The notes under the pieces are model-generated. The model was not told where the DNA came from. It saw only the letters and a program-made list of their open reading frames with translations, and searched no databases. From positions 6,666 through 14,081 of the forward strand of contig DCZD01000024.1 of the NCBI GenBank assembly GCA_002331255.1: a stretch of 7,416 bases of DNA. Direction: 5' to 3'. Positions 1 through 5,530 of this stretch are shown here, piece by piece; position 1 is the first letter of the stretch; each line of letters starts with the position of its first letter. A program made the position numbers and the translations under genes. This DNA comes from Acidimicrobiaceae bacterium UBA2093. GTDB taxonomy: Bacteria > Actinomycetota > Acidimicrobiia > Acidimicrobiales > Ilumatobacteraceae.

Positions 1-651
1 GACCACGTCGTAGTCCTCGGCGATGCGATGCAACAGCCAACGACCCACTGTGAGGTGGTCGCTGACCGCAGTTGCACTGAGCGGTCCAATCTGGAACTCC
101 CACTGCCCGGGCATCACTTCTGCGTTGGTGCCGGAGATGCGAAGACCTGCATCGATGCACGCCTGAGTGTGGCGTTCGACGATTTCACGACCGACAACGC
201 GACCTGCGCCGACGCCGCAGTAGTACGGACCTTGCGGAGCTGGGTAGCCACCCTCGGGGAATCCGAGTGGCGTTCCGTCGAGGCGCAACATTGTGTATTC
301 CTGCTCGATGCCGTAGATCATTTCCGCATCGGCGTATTTCTTTGCCGCTGCTTCGCACGCTGCACGTGTGTTGGTCGGGTGTGGTTCACCTGTCGCGGCA
401 AGCAACACTTCGCACATCACGATGACGTTCTTGCCACCACGAATGGGATCGGGGCAGTGGAACACTGGCTTCAAGATGCAGTCAGAAGATTCACCAGTTG
501 CCTGCTCGGTTGATGAACCGTCAAAGCCCCACTCGTCGATTGGCATATCAGAGATCGCGCCGGCGTAGTCCGGCAGGACCTTCGTCTTGGAACGCAGGAG
601 GGGGGTGGGCTTTGTTCCGTCTATCCAGATGTATTCGGCCTGAATGGGCAC
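1..651 (-). CDS. glnII: Type II (eukaryote-like) glutamine synthetase, N-terminal 217 residues, cut by window edge
   Basis: ATP-dependent condensation of glutamate and ammonia to glutamine in the cytoplasm. The reverse-strand translation shows the beta-grasp N-domain with IWIDGT (8-13), LRSKTK (19-24) and WGFDGSSTEQATG (41-53), then CEV (80-82) and PHPTN (90-94). The catalytic domain follows, with YGIEQEYT (113-120; E116 and E118 expected metal ligands), GGYPAPQGPYYCGVG (134-148) and NAEVMPGQWEFQIGP (176-190; E178, E185). These are hallmarks of the GSII class and not of bacterial GlnA type I. Family members are about 340-370 residues, so roughly the last third lies beyond position 1. The start is GTG at 651, fixed by AAAGGA seven bases upstream and by the usual GSII N-terminus; GTG probably explains why a simple ORF search misses it. 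It is divergent from nadE. A GTAAC-N6-GTTAC palindrome about 95 bases upstream suggests nitrogen control. No confident -10/-35 for this gene was seen. Confidence 0.95.
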   Translation of the reverse strand, partial: MPIQAEYIWIDGTKPTPLLRSKTKVLPDYAGAISDMPIDEWGFDGSSTEQATGESSDCILKPVFHCPDPIRGGKNVIVMCEVLLAATGEPHPTNTRAACEAAAKKYADAEMIYGIEQEYTMLRLDGTPLGFPEGGYPAPQGPYYCGVGAGRVVGREIVERHTQACIDAGLRISGTNAEVMPGQWEFQIGPLSATAVSDHLTVGRWLLHRIAEDYDVV

Positions 652-658
652 AGTGCTG

Positions 659-664
659 TCCTTT
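659..664 (-). promoter_or_regulatory. Ribosome binding site of glnII
   Basis: AAAGGA on the minus strand, seven bases before GTG at 651-649. It decides the non-ATG start of the glutamine synthetase. It also shows that this gene has a real leader, unlike several other genes in the window that appear leaderless. Confidence 0.75.
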
Positions 665-742
665 GCTTCTGGGATCTGCCCAGCGAGTGAGCGTCGTCCG
701 TGTGATTGAGTGGGTACAGCCTGCCAAGAAGCCTTTGCATGT

Positions 743-762
743 CTGTAACCCAACTGTTACAG
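743..762. promoter_or_regulatory. GlnR/MtrA-like palindromic operator, GTAAC-N6-GTTAC
   Basis: Perfect inverted repeat with 7-base arms (CTGTAAC at 743-749, GTTACAG at 756-762) and a 6-base spacer. Read as half-sites it is GTNAC-N6-GTNAC. A third partial half-site, GTGAA (767-771), follows after another 6 bases, so all three are 11 bases apart. This resembles the actinobacterial GlnR consensus (gTnAc-n6-GaAAc) and also boxes of the related OmpR-family regulator MtrA. It sits 92-111 bases upstream of the glnII start, a sensible place for an activator or repressor of glutamine synthetase. The palindrome is seen directly; the identity of the regulator is inference. Confidence 0.55.
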
Positions 763-768
763 CAGTGT

Positions 769-796
769 GAATTGACCGGCGAATTGGCCTGAATTG
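769..796 (+). repeat. Three GAATTG direct repeats in the glnII-nadE intergenic region
   Basis: GAATTG occurs at 769-774, 781-786 and 791-796, spaced 12 and 10 bases, about one helical turn. The first copy partly overlaps the third GTNAC-like half-site of the neighbouring palindrome. It could be a cooperative regulator site for nadE or a chance cluster in AT-richer intergenic DNA; no known regulator is recognised. Confidence 0.3.
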
Positions 797-855
797 GGTC
801 GTGCTGTCTGAATCCGGCACCCCTGTGCCCGAATCTGCGCTCTGCTGAGCGTCGG

Positions 856-861
856 TAGCCT
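856..861 (+). promoter_or_regulatory. -10 box (TAGCCT) of nadE, probably leaderless
   Basis: TAGCCT fits the actinobacterial TANNNT -10 consensus and ends 8 bases before the GTG at 870, so transcription would start at about 868-870. There is no Shine-Dalgarno sequence before 870 and no recognisable -35. The following bases CTCGGCTC are identical to those after the first T-A of the moaD -10 box at 4352, which supports a shared promoter style. Confidence 0.5.
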
Positions 862-869
862 CGGCTCTT

Positions 870-2525
870 GTGACGATCGGCAGGTCAAGTGGCGTGCGAA
901 TCGCATTGGCACAGGTGAATCCGACGGTGGGAGACCTCGCAGGCAATGCGGCTCGCGCCGAGGAGTTGTACGCCCGTGCAGAGGGTGAGAGCTGCGATGT
1001 CGTGGTGTTCCCTGAATTGATGCTGGTCGGGTACCCGCCCGAGGATCTCGTGTTGAAGCGCCGCTTTGTCGAAGACAATGTTATGGCTGTGCAACGATTC
1101 GCTGAGAAGACGCGCGGATGTCGCGCGGTCATCGGTTTTGTCGACGCAGACGGTGAGCACATTTACAACGCAGCGGCATTGTGTGCCAATGGAGTCGTTG
1201 AGTCGGTCTATCGCAAGCGATTGTTGCCGAATTATGCAGTGTTCGATGAAGAGCGCTATTTCACTCCAGGACCAAGTGTTGCTGACCACGGTGTGTTCAC
1301 GCTTGGAGATTCAGTGTGCGCGATGTCCATCTGTGAAGACATCTGGGCAAGTGATGGGCCAGTGACCGGACAAGTTGCTTCCGGTGCGCGAATTGTCCTG
1401 AGTCTGAACGGCTCACCATTCCACTCGGGAAAACATGGCGAGCGCGAGGAAATGCTTATCGAACGAGCGCGTGCAAATTCGTGTGCCATCGTCTACGTCA
1501 ACCAAGTAGGCGGTCAAGATGAATTGGTGTTCGACGGCGCAAGTCTCGTCATTGATCCAGATGGCAGGGTCGTTGCACGAGGTGCATCATTCGAAGAGGA
1601 CTTTCTCATCGTCGATCTCGATGCTGATGGTCGCAGCACGCTTCGGAACGCAGTGAGTGATCACAACCACGACATCGACCGAATGCATCAGGCGCTTGTG
1701 TTGGGCACTCGTGACTATGTACGTAAGAACGGGTTCACCGATGTCCTTATCGGATTATCAGGTGGTATTGACTCGACCTTGGTGGCGTGCATTGCAGTCG
1801 AAGCGTTGGGTGCCGAACATGTGCACGGCGTAGCCATGCCATCTCGCTATAGCAGCCAAGGTTCACTTGATGACGCTGAGGCGTTAGCGAGGAATCTCGG
1901 GATCGACCATCGAGTAGTTCCCATCGAAGAGGCTTTCTCGTCGTATCTGTCGATGCTCGCACCGTCATTCACTGGGCGCGAACCCGACCTCACCGAAGAG
2001 AACTTGCAGAGCCGTTGCCGTGGCACGACGCTCATGGCGTTGTCGAACAAGTTCAACTGGATGGTTCTGACCACGGGCAACAAGAGCGAGATGGCCGTCG
2101 GTTACTTCACCATCTACGGCGATTCGGTCGGTGGCTACGCAGTCATCAAAGACGTGTTGAAGACTGAGGTATACGCCCTGTGTCGGCGAATTAATGAGCG
2201 GGCAGGACACGACGTCATCCCTGACTCAGTTCTTGTGAAGCCACCGTCTGCCGAATTGCGTCCTGACCAGCGCGATGATCAGAGTCTCCCCCCGTACGAA
2301 GTGCTCGATCCGATTGTGCGGCTCTACGTCGATGGCGACCTCACCGTGTCAGAAATCGTAGGGCACGGCTTCGATGAAGCGATCGTGAGACGAGTTGCTC
2401 GCCTCATCGACTTGAATGAGTACAAACGGCGTCAGTGTGCACCAGGTGTACGAGTGTCCACCAAAGCATTCGGCAAAGACCGCCGAATGCCCATCACGAA
2501 TCGATATTCGCACCCATCGAGTTAG
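870..2525 (+). CDS. nadE: Glutamine-dependent NAD+ synthetase
   Basis: Last step of NAD+ synthesis: ATP-dependent amidation of deamido-NAD+, using ammonia released from glutamine by its own N-terminal domain. That domain (about 9-250) is a CN-hydrolase fold with the Glu-Lys-Cys triad visible: E49 in FPELMLVGYPPEDL, K116 in YRKRLLPNY, and C155 in SICEDIW. The C-terminal synthetase domain (about 270-545) has the ATP pyrophosphatase loop SGGIDS (297-302), TTGNKSEMAVGY (401-412) and GDSVGG (417-422), and ends with the conserved KRRQCAPG and PITNRY. At 551 residues it matches two-domain bacterial NadE (about 540-580). The start is GTG 870, supported by a -10 box just upstream. GTG 894 (GVRIALAQ becoming MRIALAQ, with AGGT upstream) is a real alternative that fits the family N-terminus. 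It is divergent from glnII, which makes its nitrogen donor. The 3' end overlaps the convergent MFS gene by 32 bases. Confidence 0.97.
   Translation: MTIGRSSGVRIALAQVNPTVGDLAGNAARAEELYARAEGESCDVVVFPELMLVGYPPEDLVLKRRFVEDNVMAVQRFAEKTRGCRAVIGFVDADGEHIYNAAALCANGVVESVYRKRLLPNYAVFDEERYFTPGPSVADHGVFTLGDSVCAMSICEDIWASDGPVTGQVASGARIVLSLNGSPFHSGKHGEREEMLIERARANSCAIVYVNQVGGQDELVFDGASLVIDPDGRVVARGASFEEDFLIVDLDADGRSTLRNAVSDHNHDIDRMHQALVLGTRDYVRKNGFTDVLIGLSGGIDSTLVACIAVEALGAEHVHGVAMPSRYSSQGSLDDAEALARNLGIDHRVVPIEEAFSSYLSMLAPSFTGREPDLTEENLQSRCRGTTLMALSNKFNWMVLTTGNKSEMAVGYFTIYGDSVGGYAVIKDVLKTEVYALCRRINERAGHDVIPDSVLVKPPSAELRPDQRDDQSLPPYEVLDPIVRLYVDGDLTVSEIVGHGFDEAIVRRVARLIDLNEYKRRQCAPGVRVSTKAFGKDRRMPITNRYSHPSS
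2466..2490 (-). terminator. Hairpin terminator for the MFS unit, inside the nadE coding end
   Basis: Perfect 9-base-pair stem (GCATTCGGC at 2466-2474, GCCGAATGC at 2482-2490) with a 7-base loop. In the minus direction it begins 4 bases past the MFS stop codon (2494) and is followed by TTTGG, a short T-run. On the plus strand it lies before the nadE stop, where translating ribosomes would cover it, so it most likely serves the leftward transcript. It encodes the conserved AFGKDRRMP segment of NadE, so the hairpin is built into codon choice. Confidence 0.5.
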
Positions 2526-3693
2526 CTCGTTGCGTTCGTGAATAGGCGAGTGTCAGCGCTCCGGCTGTCAGTGCCAGTACTGCGCCGACCACACCGGGCG
2601 CTGCGAAGCCATACGACTCGTAGAGCGCAGTTGCAATTGCGGACATCACGGCACGGCCGAACGTCCCGGCTCCGACTGCGGCACCGAGACCAACACCCGT
2701 GCTTCCAGGAATCAGGTTGGCAGCAATGGGAAGCGCGCTGACAACGGCGAACTCGAATGCCCCGATGAACACAATGAAGAGCACCAAGCCAAGAATGACG
2801 CGATCGGCACCGAACACGAGTAGCAACCCACTCGGCACCATCATCGCGGCGCCGTACATGACACTGCGCTCTTTACCCCACGTGTCAGTGCGTCGCGCGC
2901 TGGTGACACTGGCAATGAGTTCAAGTGCACCGAGGAAGAAGACGACTGCAGAGATGGCGGCGGCATTTGCACCGTGGTCGTCTTCGAGCCATGCGCCAAA
3001 AGTGATGCCAAGTGACTGACTGGCTGCCATGAGACAGAACATTGTCCCGACAATCAGAAGTGGTGCGCCGCGAAGTGAACCGTTTGTGACGTGATTTTCA
3101 GAGGGACGAGGCGGCTCTTCTGGCAACTTACGAGAGACCGCTGCAAGCGACAGGAACATTGCAATCGCACCTACAACGTAACCAGCACGCCAGTTGACGA
3201 GCTCGGTGACGAGTCCCATGGTGAGAACTCCGATGAGCAGTCCGAGCGCCCACGACGTCTCGATGATTCCGATGACACGACCGCGACGTTCGTATGGCAC
3301 GTGGTCGTTGATCCACACGACCATTGAAGAGTCGAACATGACTTTCGACAAGCTGAGGGCGAACACCGCGATAGTGAACAGAACGAGGCTGTTCGAGGCA
3401 GCAGCAAGAATGACACTCGCAACGATCGATGTCATTCCGACGAGCATTGAATTGCGTCGCCTGCTGCGATCGATGACGCGGCCAATGAATGGTGCGAGCA
3501 ACCCGGCCAATTCGCCAACCATCAGGGCGATTCCCAGTTCACCAACTGAGACATCGAAGCCTCGAGCAATGGTCGCGACGAACGGCGGGGCGAAGCGATA
3601 GCAAGCGTTGGAGATGAGACGAGCAACGGTGAGTGTGGTCAGATGCGCCCGAACCTCGGGTGCATATGTGTCGTCGAGTCTGCGACCGAACAT
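2494..3693 (-). CDS. Major facilitator superfamily transporter, substrate unknown
   Basis: A 399-residue inner-membrane protein with about 12 predicted hydrophobic segments (roughly 18-42, 50-72, 82-102, 104-125, 139-160, 167-187, 211-235, 245-266, 278-296, 299-322, 331-358, 371-394). The MFS motif A signature GRVIDRSRRR lies between segments 2 and 3 (71-80). Segment 5 follows ERRGRVIGIIETSWALG (135-151), a pattern common in drug/sugar efflux-type MFS proteins. The loop between the two halves (188-210) is polar and proline-rich. Starting ATG 3693 follows the phosphatase stop by 20 bases with no clear Shine-Dalgarno sequence, so expression probably depends on the upstream gene. The 3' end overlaps nadE tail to tail. 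The sequence does not reveal the substrate; calling it a sugar or drug exporter would be a guess. Confidence 0.88.
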   Translation of the reverse strand: MFGRRLDDTYAPEVRAHLTTLTVARLISNACYRFAPPFVATIARGFDVSVGELGIALMVGELAGLLAPFIGRVIDRSRRRNSMLVGMTSIVASVILAAASNSLVLFTIAVFALSLSKVMFDSSMVVWINDHVPYERRGRVIGIIETSWALGLLIGVLTMGLVTELVNWRAGYVVGAIAMFLSLAAVSRKLPEEPPRPSENHVTNGSLRGAPLLIVGTMFCLMAASQSLGITFGAWLEDDHGANAAAISAVVFFLGALELIASVTSARRTDTWGKERSVMYGAAMMVPSGLLLVFGADRVILGLVLFIVFIGAFEFAVVSALPIAANLIPGSTGVGLGAAVGAGTFGRAVMSAIATALYESYGFAAPGVVGAVLALTAGALTLAYSRTQRANSMGANIDS

Positions 3694-3713
3694 GTCGTCA
3701 GTGACCGAGTCCG

Positions 3714-4328
3714 CTACAGCGCTTCGCTGATGGCGCCGTGGTCCACCAACTCGATGATGTCTCCGACGGTTAGGTCAGTGCCGTTCGGTCTGTGGAGAAG
3801 AGTAAAAGTGCAACCACCTAGGTTCGGAATGCGAGGGTCAGAGACACCGAGTGCTCGACGCATGACGCGGATCACGCCCGCATGAGCCACCACAAGTACT
3901 TGCCCGCCAGGGCAGGCACCTGACAAGTCGGCGAGTGCAGAAGTGAATCGAGAAATGACCGATGCATCTGATTCGAACATCGGTGGTCGTTCGTGCCGAG
4001 CCAGATAGCCCGGGTATGCGGCTTCGATTTCCTCGACCGTCAGGCCTTGCCACTCGCCGACGTCTGTCTCTCGTAATCGCGAGTCCGCAGGGAGCAGTTC
4101 AATGCCGAGTCGATGACCGATGATTTCTGCCGTTGAGCGTGCTCGCTGCAGGTCACTGCTAGCGAGGAGGTCAAAGGTGCCGAGCTTCTCGACTGCCGCA
4201 TGAGCCTGCATGCGACCGAGGTCGGTGAGCGGAGGATCTGCTTGGCCCTGCCAGCGACGCTGCGCATTCCATTCACTTTCGCCGTGTCGAATGACAAGAA
4301 ACGTCGTCGACATGGTCACTTGAGGCAC
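3714..4328 (-). CDS. Histidine phosphatase (phosphoglycerate mutase-like) family protein
   Basis: A phosphohistidine-dependent phosphatase or mutase. The motif RHGESEW (14-20) carries the nucleophile H15. R62 in SSDLQRAR, E87 in RLRETDVGEWQG (likely acid/base) and H149 in VVAHAGVIR complete the active site. At 204 residues it is shorter than true cofactor-dependent phosphoglycerate mutases (about 230-250), so a phosphatase of the CobC / broad-specificity / glucosyl-3-phosphoglycerate phosphatase type is more likely than a glycolytic mutase. The exact substrate cannot be told. GTG 4328 is chosen because a TACCCT -10 box ends 7 bases before it; ATG 4313, giving MSTTFLVIRHG, is an alternative closer to the family N-terminus. 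It is the first gene of a two-gene leftward unit with the MFS transporter and divergent from moaD. Confidence 0.88.
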   Translation of the reverse strand: MPQVTMSTTFLVIRHGESEWNAQRRWQGQADPPLTDLGRMQAHAAVEKLGTFDLLASSDLQRARSTAEIIGHRLGIELLPADSRLRETDVGEWQGLTVEEIEAAYPGYLARHERPPMFESDASVISRFTSALADLSGACPGGQVLVVAHAGVIRVMRRALGVSDPRIPNLGGCTFTLLHRPNGTDLTVGDIIELVDHGAISEAL

Positions 4329-4335
4329 GGTCTAG

Positions 4336-4341
4336 AGGGTA
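4336..4341 (-). promoter_or_regulatory. -10 box (TACCCT) of the histidine phosphatase gene
   Basis: TACCCT on the minus strand, 7 bases before GTG 4328, with no Shine-Dalgarno sequence between, suggesting a leaderless transcript. It lies only 10 bases from the opposing moaD -10 box. No clear -35 is visible. Confidence 0.45.
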
Positions 4342-4351
4342 TCGCCACGGG

Positions 4352-4357
4352 TACGCT
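4352..4357 (+). promoter_or_regulatory. -10 box (TACGCT) of the moaD-rsiG-xre operon
   Basis: TACGCT (TANNNT type) ends 6 bases before ATG 4364, so the transcript probably starts at the A of ATG. There is no Shine-Dalgarno sequence. The -35 region would fall within the opposing -10 area, and no good hexamer is seen there. Confidence 0.5.
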
Positions 4358-4363
4358 CGGCTC

Positions 4364-4603
4364 ATGGCGCGGGTGCGATTGTTCGCTGTTGCACGCGAGG
4401 CGGCAGGAACCGCCAATGACACCATTGCTGGTGACACAATCAGTGATGTGCTCCAAGCAGCAGTGGCGAAATACGGCACACATTTCGGCGAGGTGTTGTC
4501 GAGTTGCAAAGTATGGCTGAATGGTGAGGAAGCGTCGGGTACGACGCGTGTATCGGATGATGATGAAGTCGCTGTGTTGCCACCAGTCTCAGGTGGATGT
4601 TGA
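4364..4603 (+). CDS. MoaD/ThiS-family ubiquitin-fold sulfur carrier-like protein with a Gly-Gly-Cys end
   Basis: A 79-residue protein with the MoaD layout: VRLFAVAREAAG at the N-terminus (4-15), VWLNGEEAS (50-58), then DDDEVAVLPPVSGG (65-78). MoaD and relatives are activated by adenylation of a C-terminal diglycine and carry sulfur as a thiocarboxylate for molybdopterin, thiamine, cysteine or tRNA sulfur transfer. Here the diglycine (77-78) is not terminal: a Cys codon (TGT, 4598-4600) follows before TGA. As written, the protein needs a processing step to become a carrier, or is not a classical one. No MoaE, MoeB or CysM gene lies in the window, so molybdopterin cannot be favoured over other pathways. 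It is leaderless from its own promoter and overlaps the next gene by one base (TGATG), so the two should be co-translated. Confidence 0.85.
   Translation: MARVRLFAVAREAAGTANDTIAGDTISDVLQAAVAKYGTHFGEVLSSCKVWLNGEEASGTTRVSDDDEVAVLPPVSGGC
4591..4596 (+). promoter_or_regulatory. Ribosome binding site of the rsiG-like gene, inside moaD
   Basis: AGGTGG ends exactly 6 bases before ATG 4603, which decides that start over the ATG at 4597 immediately next to it. It overlaps the codons for the moaD diglycine, and the 6-base spacer contains the extra Cys codon. Confidence 0.65.
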
Positions 4604-5088
4604 TGAGTGATTTTTCGGCGCTCACCCTCGCCGACATCCGTGCGCATCGAAGTGAACTGCAGCGACGTGAAGACGTTGTTTCATTCGTCCGCCGCTTGGC
4701 CCAGGGTCGAATTGACTTGGTGCGTGATGAGCAACGACGTCGCGCGAGCGGAGCACCGGCAGATTCACGTGATTTGGCATCGCGTCTGGCTGACGTGTTT
4801 GGTCAGCAGCATGGTGGTGGAAGTGCACGGCCGCCGCGAGAAACAATCGTGCCCACTGACGATCCGCTCGCGGCACAGCTTGACGAGCTCTGTGCGGAGT
4901 TCAACTTTGAAGACTTGGATTCGCTGTCCGATTCCTCTTTATCGGCTCTTGATAGCGCTCTCTCCCTCTTCGAACAGTCCTGCTCGCGTGATCGACACGA
5001 ATTGTTCGAGCAGATCGATGCGCTCACTGCCGAACTGGTCAGGCGCCTCAAAGAGGGTGGCGCTGGTGCTGTGCTCGAGAACAGATAA
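4603..5088 (+). CDS. rsiG: RsiG-like c-di-GMP-binding anti-sigma factor
   Basis: 161 residues, mostly helical. Residues 23-38 match the c-di-GMP signature of Streptomyces RsiG, E-x3-S-x2-R-x3-Q-x3-D: E23, S27, R30, Q34, D38. A second copy at 124-139 has E124, S128, R131 and D139, but F135 where Gln is expected. The copies lie on two predicted helices (about 8-48 and 95-150) joined by a Gly/Pro-rich, likely flexible linker (49-90). This is the two-helix antiparallel plan of RsiG, which sequesters the WhiG sigma factor when bound to a c-di-GMP dimer; in Rubrobacter a single-motif RsiG works as a homodimer. The motif is seen; sigma binding is inferred and no whiG/fliA-type gene is in the window. 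ATG 4603 is set by AGGTGG at 4591-4596. It overlaps moaD and xre by one base each (TGATG, TAATG). In annotation such proteins are often called 'aerial mycelium formation protein'. Confidence 0.8.
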   Translation: MSDFSALTLADIRAHRSELQRREDVVSFVRRLAQGRIDLVRDEQRRRASGAPADSRDLASRLADVFGQQHGGGSARPPRETIVPTDDPLAAQLDELCAEFNFEDLDSLSDSSLSALDSALSLFEQSCSRDRHELFEQIDALTAELVRRLKEGGAGAVLENR

Positions 5089-5492
5089 TGGAACACGAAT
5101 CATCGTCGCACGACAGGTCGACTGATCGGTCACCGACCGATCGTCTTCGTGACGTCGGTGACTTCATCAAGCAGCAGCGCGAAGCTGCACAACAGAGCAT
5201 TAGAGACCTCGCGAAAGCTGCTGGTGTTTCGAACCCGTATCTTTCTCAGATTGAGCGCGGCATTCGCCGGCCATCAGCGAGCATCTTGCAACAGATTGCC
5301 CGTGCACTTGAGATTTCGTCGGAGAGCCTGTACGTACGTGCAGGAATTCTTGACCCCGAGACTCATGAACCTCCACCGAGCGTTCCGCTCTCGATTGCGG
5401 CCGATCCCCACCTGACCCCAGAGCAAAAACAGACACTTCTCAGCGTGTATCGCTCGTATGTCGGTCCCGTGGAGCCACCCTCTACGCATTAG
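5088..5492 (+). CDS. XRE-family helix-turn-helix transcriptional regulator
   Basis: 134 residues. Polar, disordered N-terminus (1-20), a Cro/C1-type helix-turn-helix at about 21-86 with IRDLAKAAGVSNPYLSQIE (38-56) covering the two HTH helices, then RRPSASILQQIARALEIS (60-77). A short C-terminal helix, DPHLTPEQKQTLLSVYRSYV (106-125), is typical of a widespread actinobacterial subgroup; from memory it resembles M. tuberculosis Rv0474. No ligand-binding domain is visible. It starts at ATG 5088, sharing the A of the rsiG TAA stop, with no strong Shine-Dalgarno sequence, so translation is probably coupled. It may control its own operon or mshA just downstream; the target is not shown by the sequence. 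Confidence 0.9.
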   Translation: MEHESSSHDRSTDRSPTDRLRDVGDFIKQQREAAQQSIRDLAKAAGVSNPYLSQIERGIRRPSASILQQIARALEISSESLYVRAGILDPETHEPPPSVPLSIAADPHLTPEQKQTLLSVYRSYVGPVEPPSTH

Positions 5493-5515
5493 ACGGGAAT
5501 GTCTTGGCGCATGGA

Positions 5516-5521
5516 TAGGTT
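5516..5521 (+). promoter_or_regulatory. Possible internal -10 box (TAGGTT) before mshA
   Basis: TAGGTT fits TANNNT and ends 9 bases before GTG 5531, in the 38-base gap after the xre stop. There is no ribosome binding site at normal spacing for mshA, so a separate short-leader transcript is plausible. No -35 is recognised. Read-through from the moaD promoter remains possible. Confidence 0.35.
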
Positions 5522-5530
5522 GACTTTCCT

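Noticed and set aside
28..513. Open frame on the plus strand at the left end, about 161 codons
   Set aside because: It is antisense to the clearly conserved glutamine synthetase and its translation is Cys/Arg-rich with no recognisable domain.
816..829. Small inverted repeat GGCAC-CCCT-GTGCC upstream of nadE
   Set aside because: Only five base pairs; expected by chance in this GC-rich stretch and not placed on a -10 or -35.
548..1162. Minus-strand open frame of about 204 codons spanning the intergenic region
   Set aside because: It overlaps the glnII start in another frame and the nadE N-terminus on the opposite strand; its composition is that of a shadow frame and it would cover the operator region.
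2437..2451. Near-palindrome GTGCACC-A-GGTGTAC in nadE
   Set aside because: It lies within conserved coding sequence, has a one-base centre and an imperfect arm; likely coding coincidence.
3194..3601. Plus-strand open frame of about 135 codons opposite the MFS gene
   Set aside because: Antisense to a membrane protein with clear MFS motifs; no family resemblance.
3714..4328. Assignment as glycolytic phosphoglycerate mutase (gpmA)
   Set aside because: The protein is about 30-50 residues too short and lacks the extra region of true mutases; a general phosphatase is the safer call.
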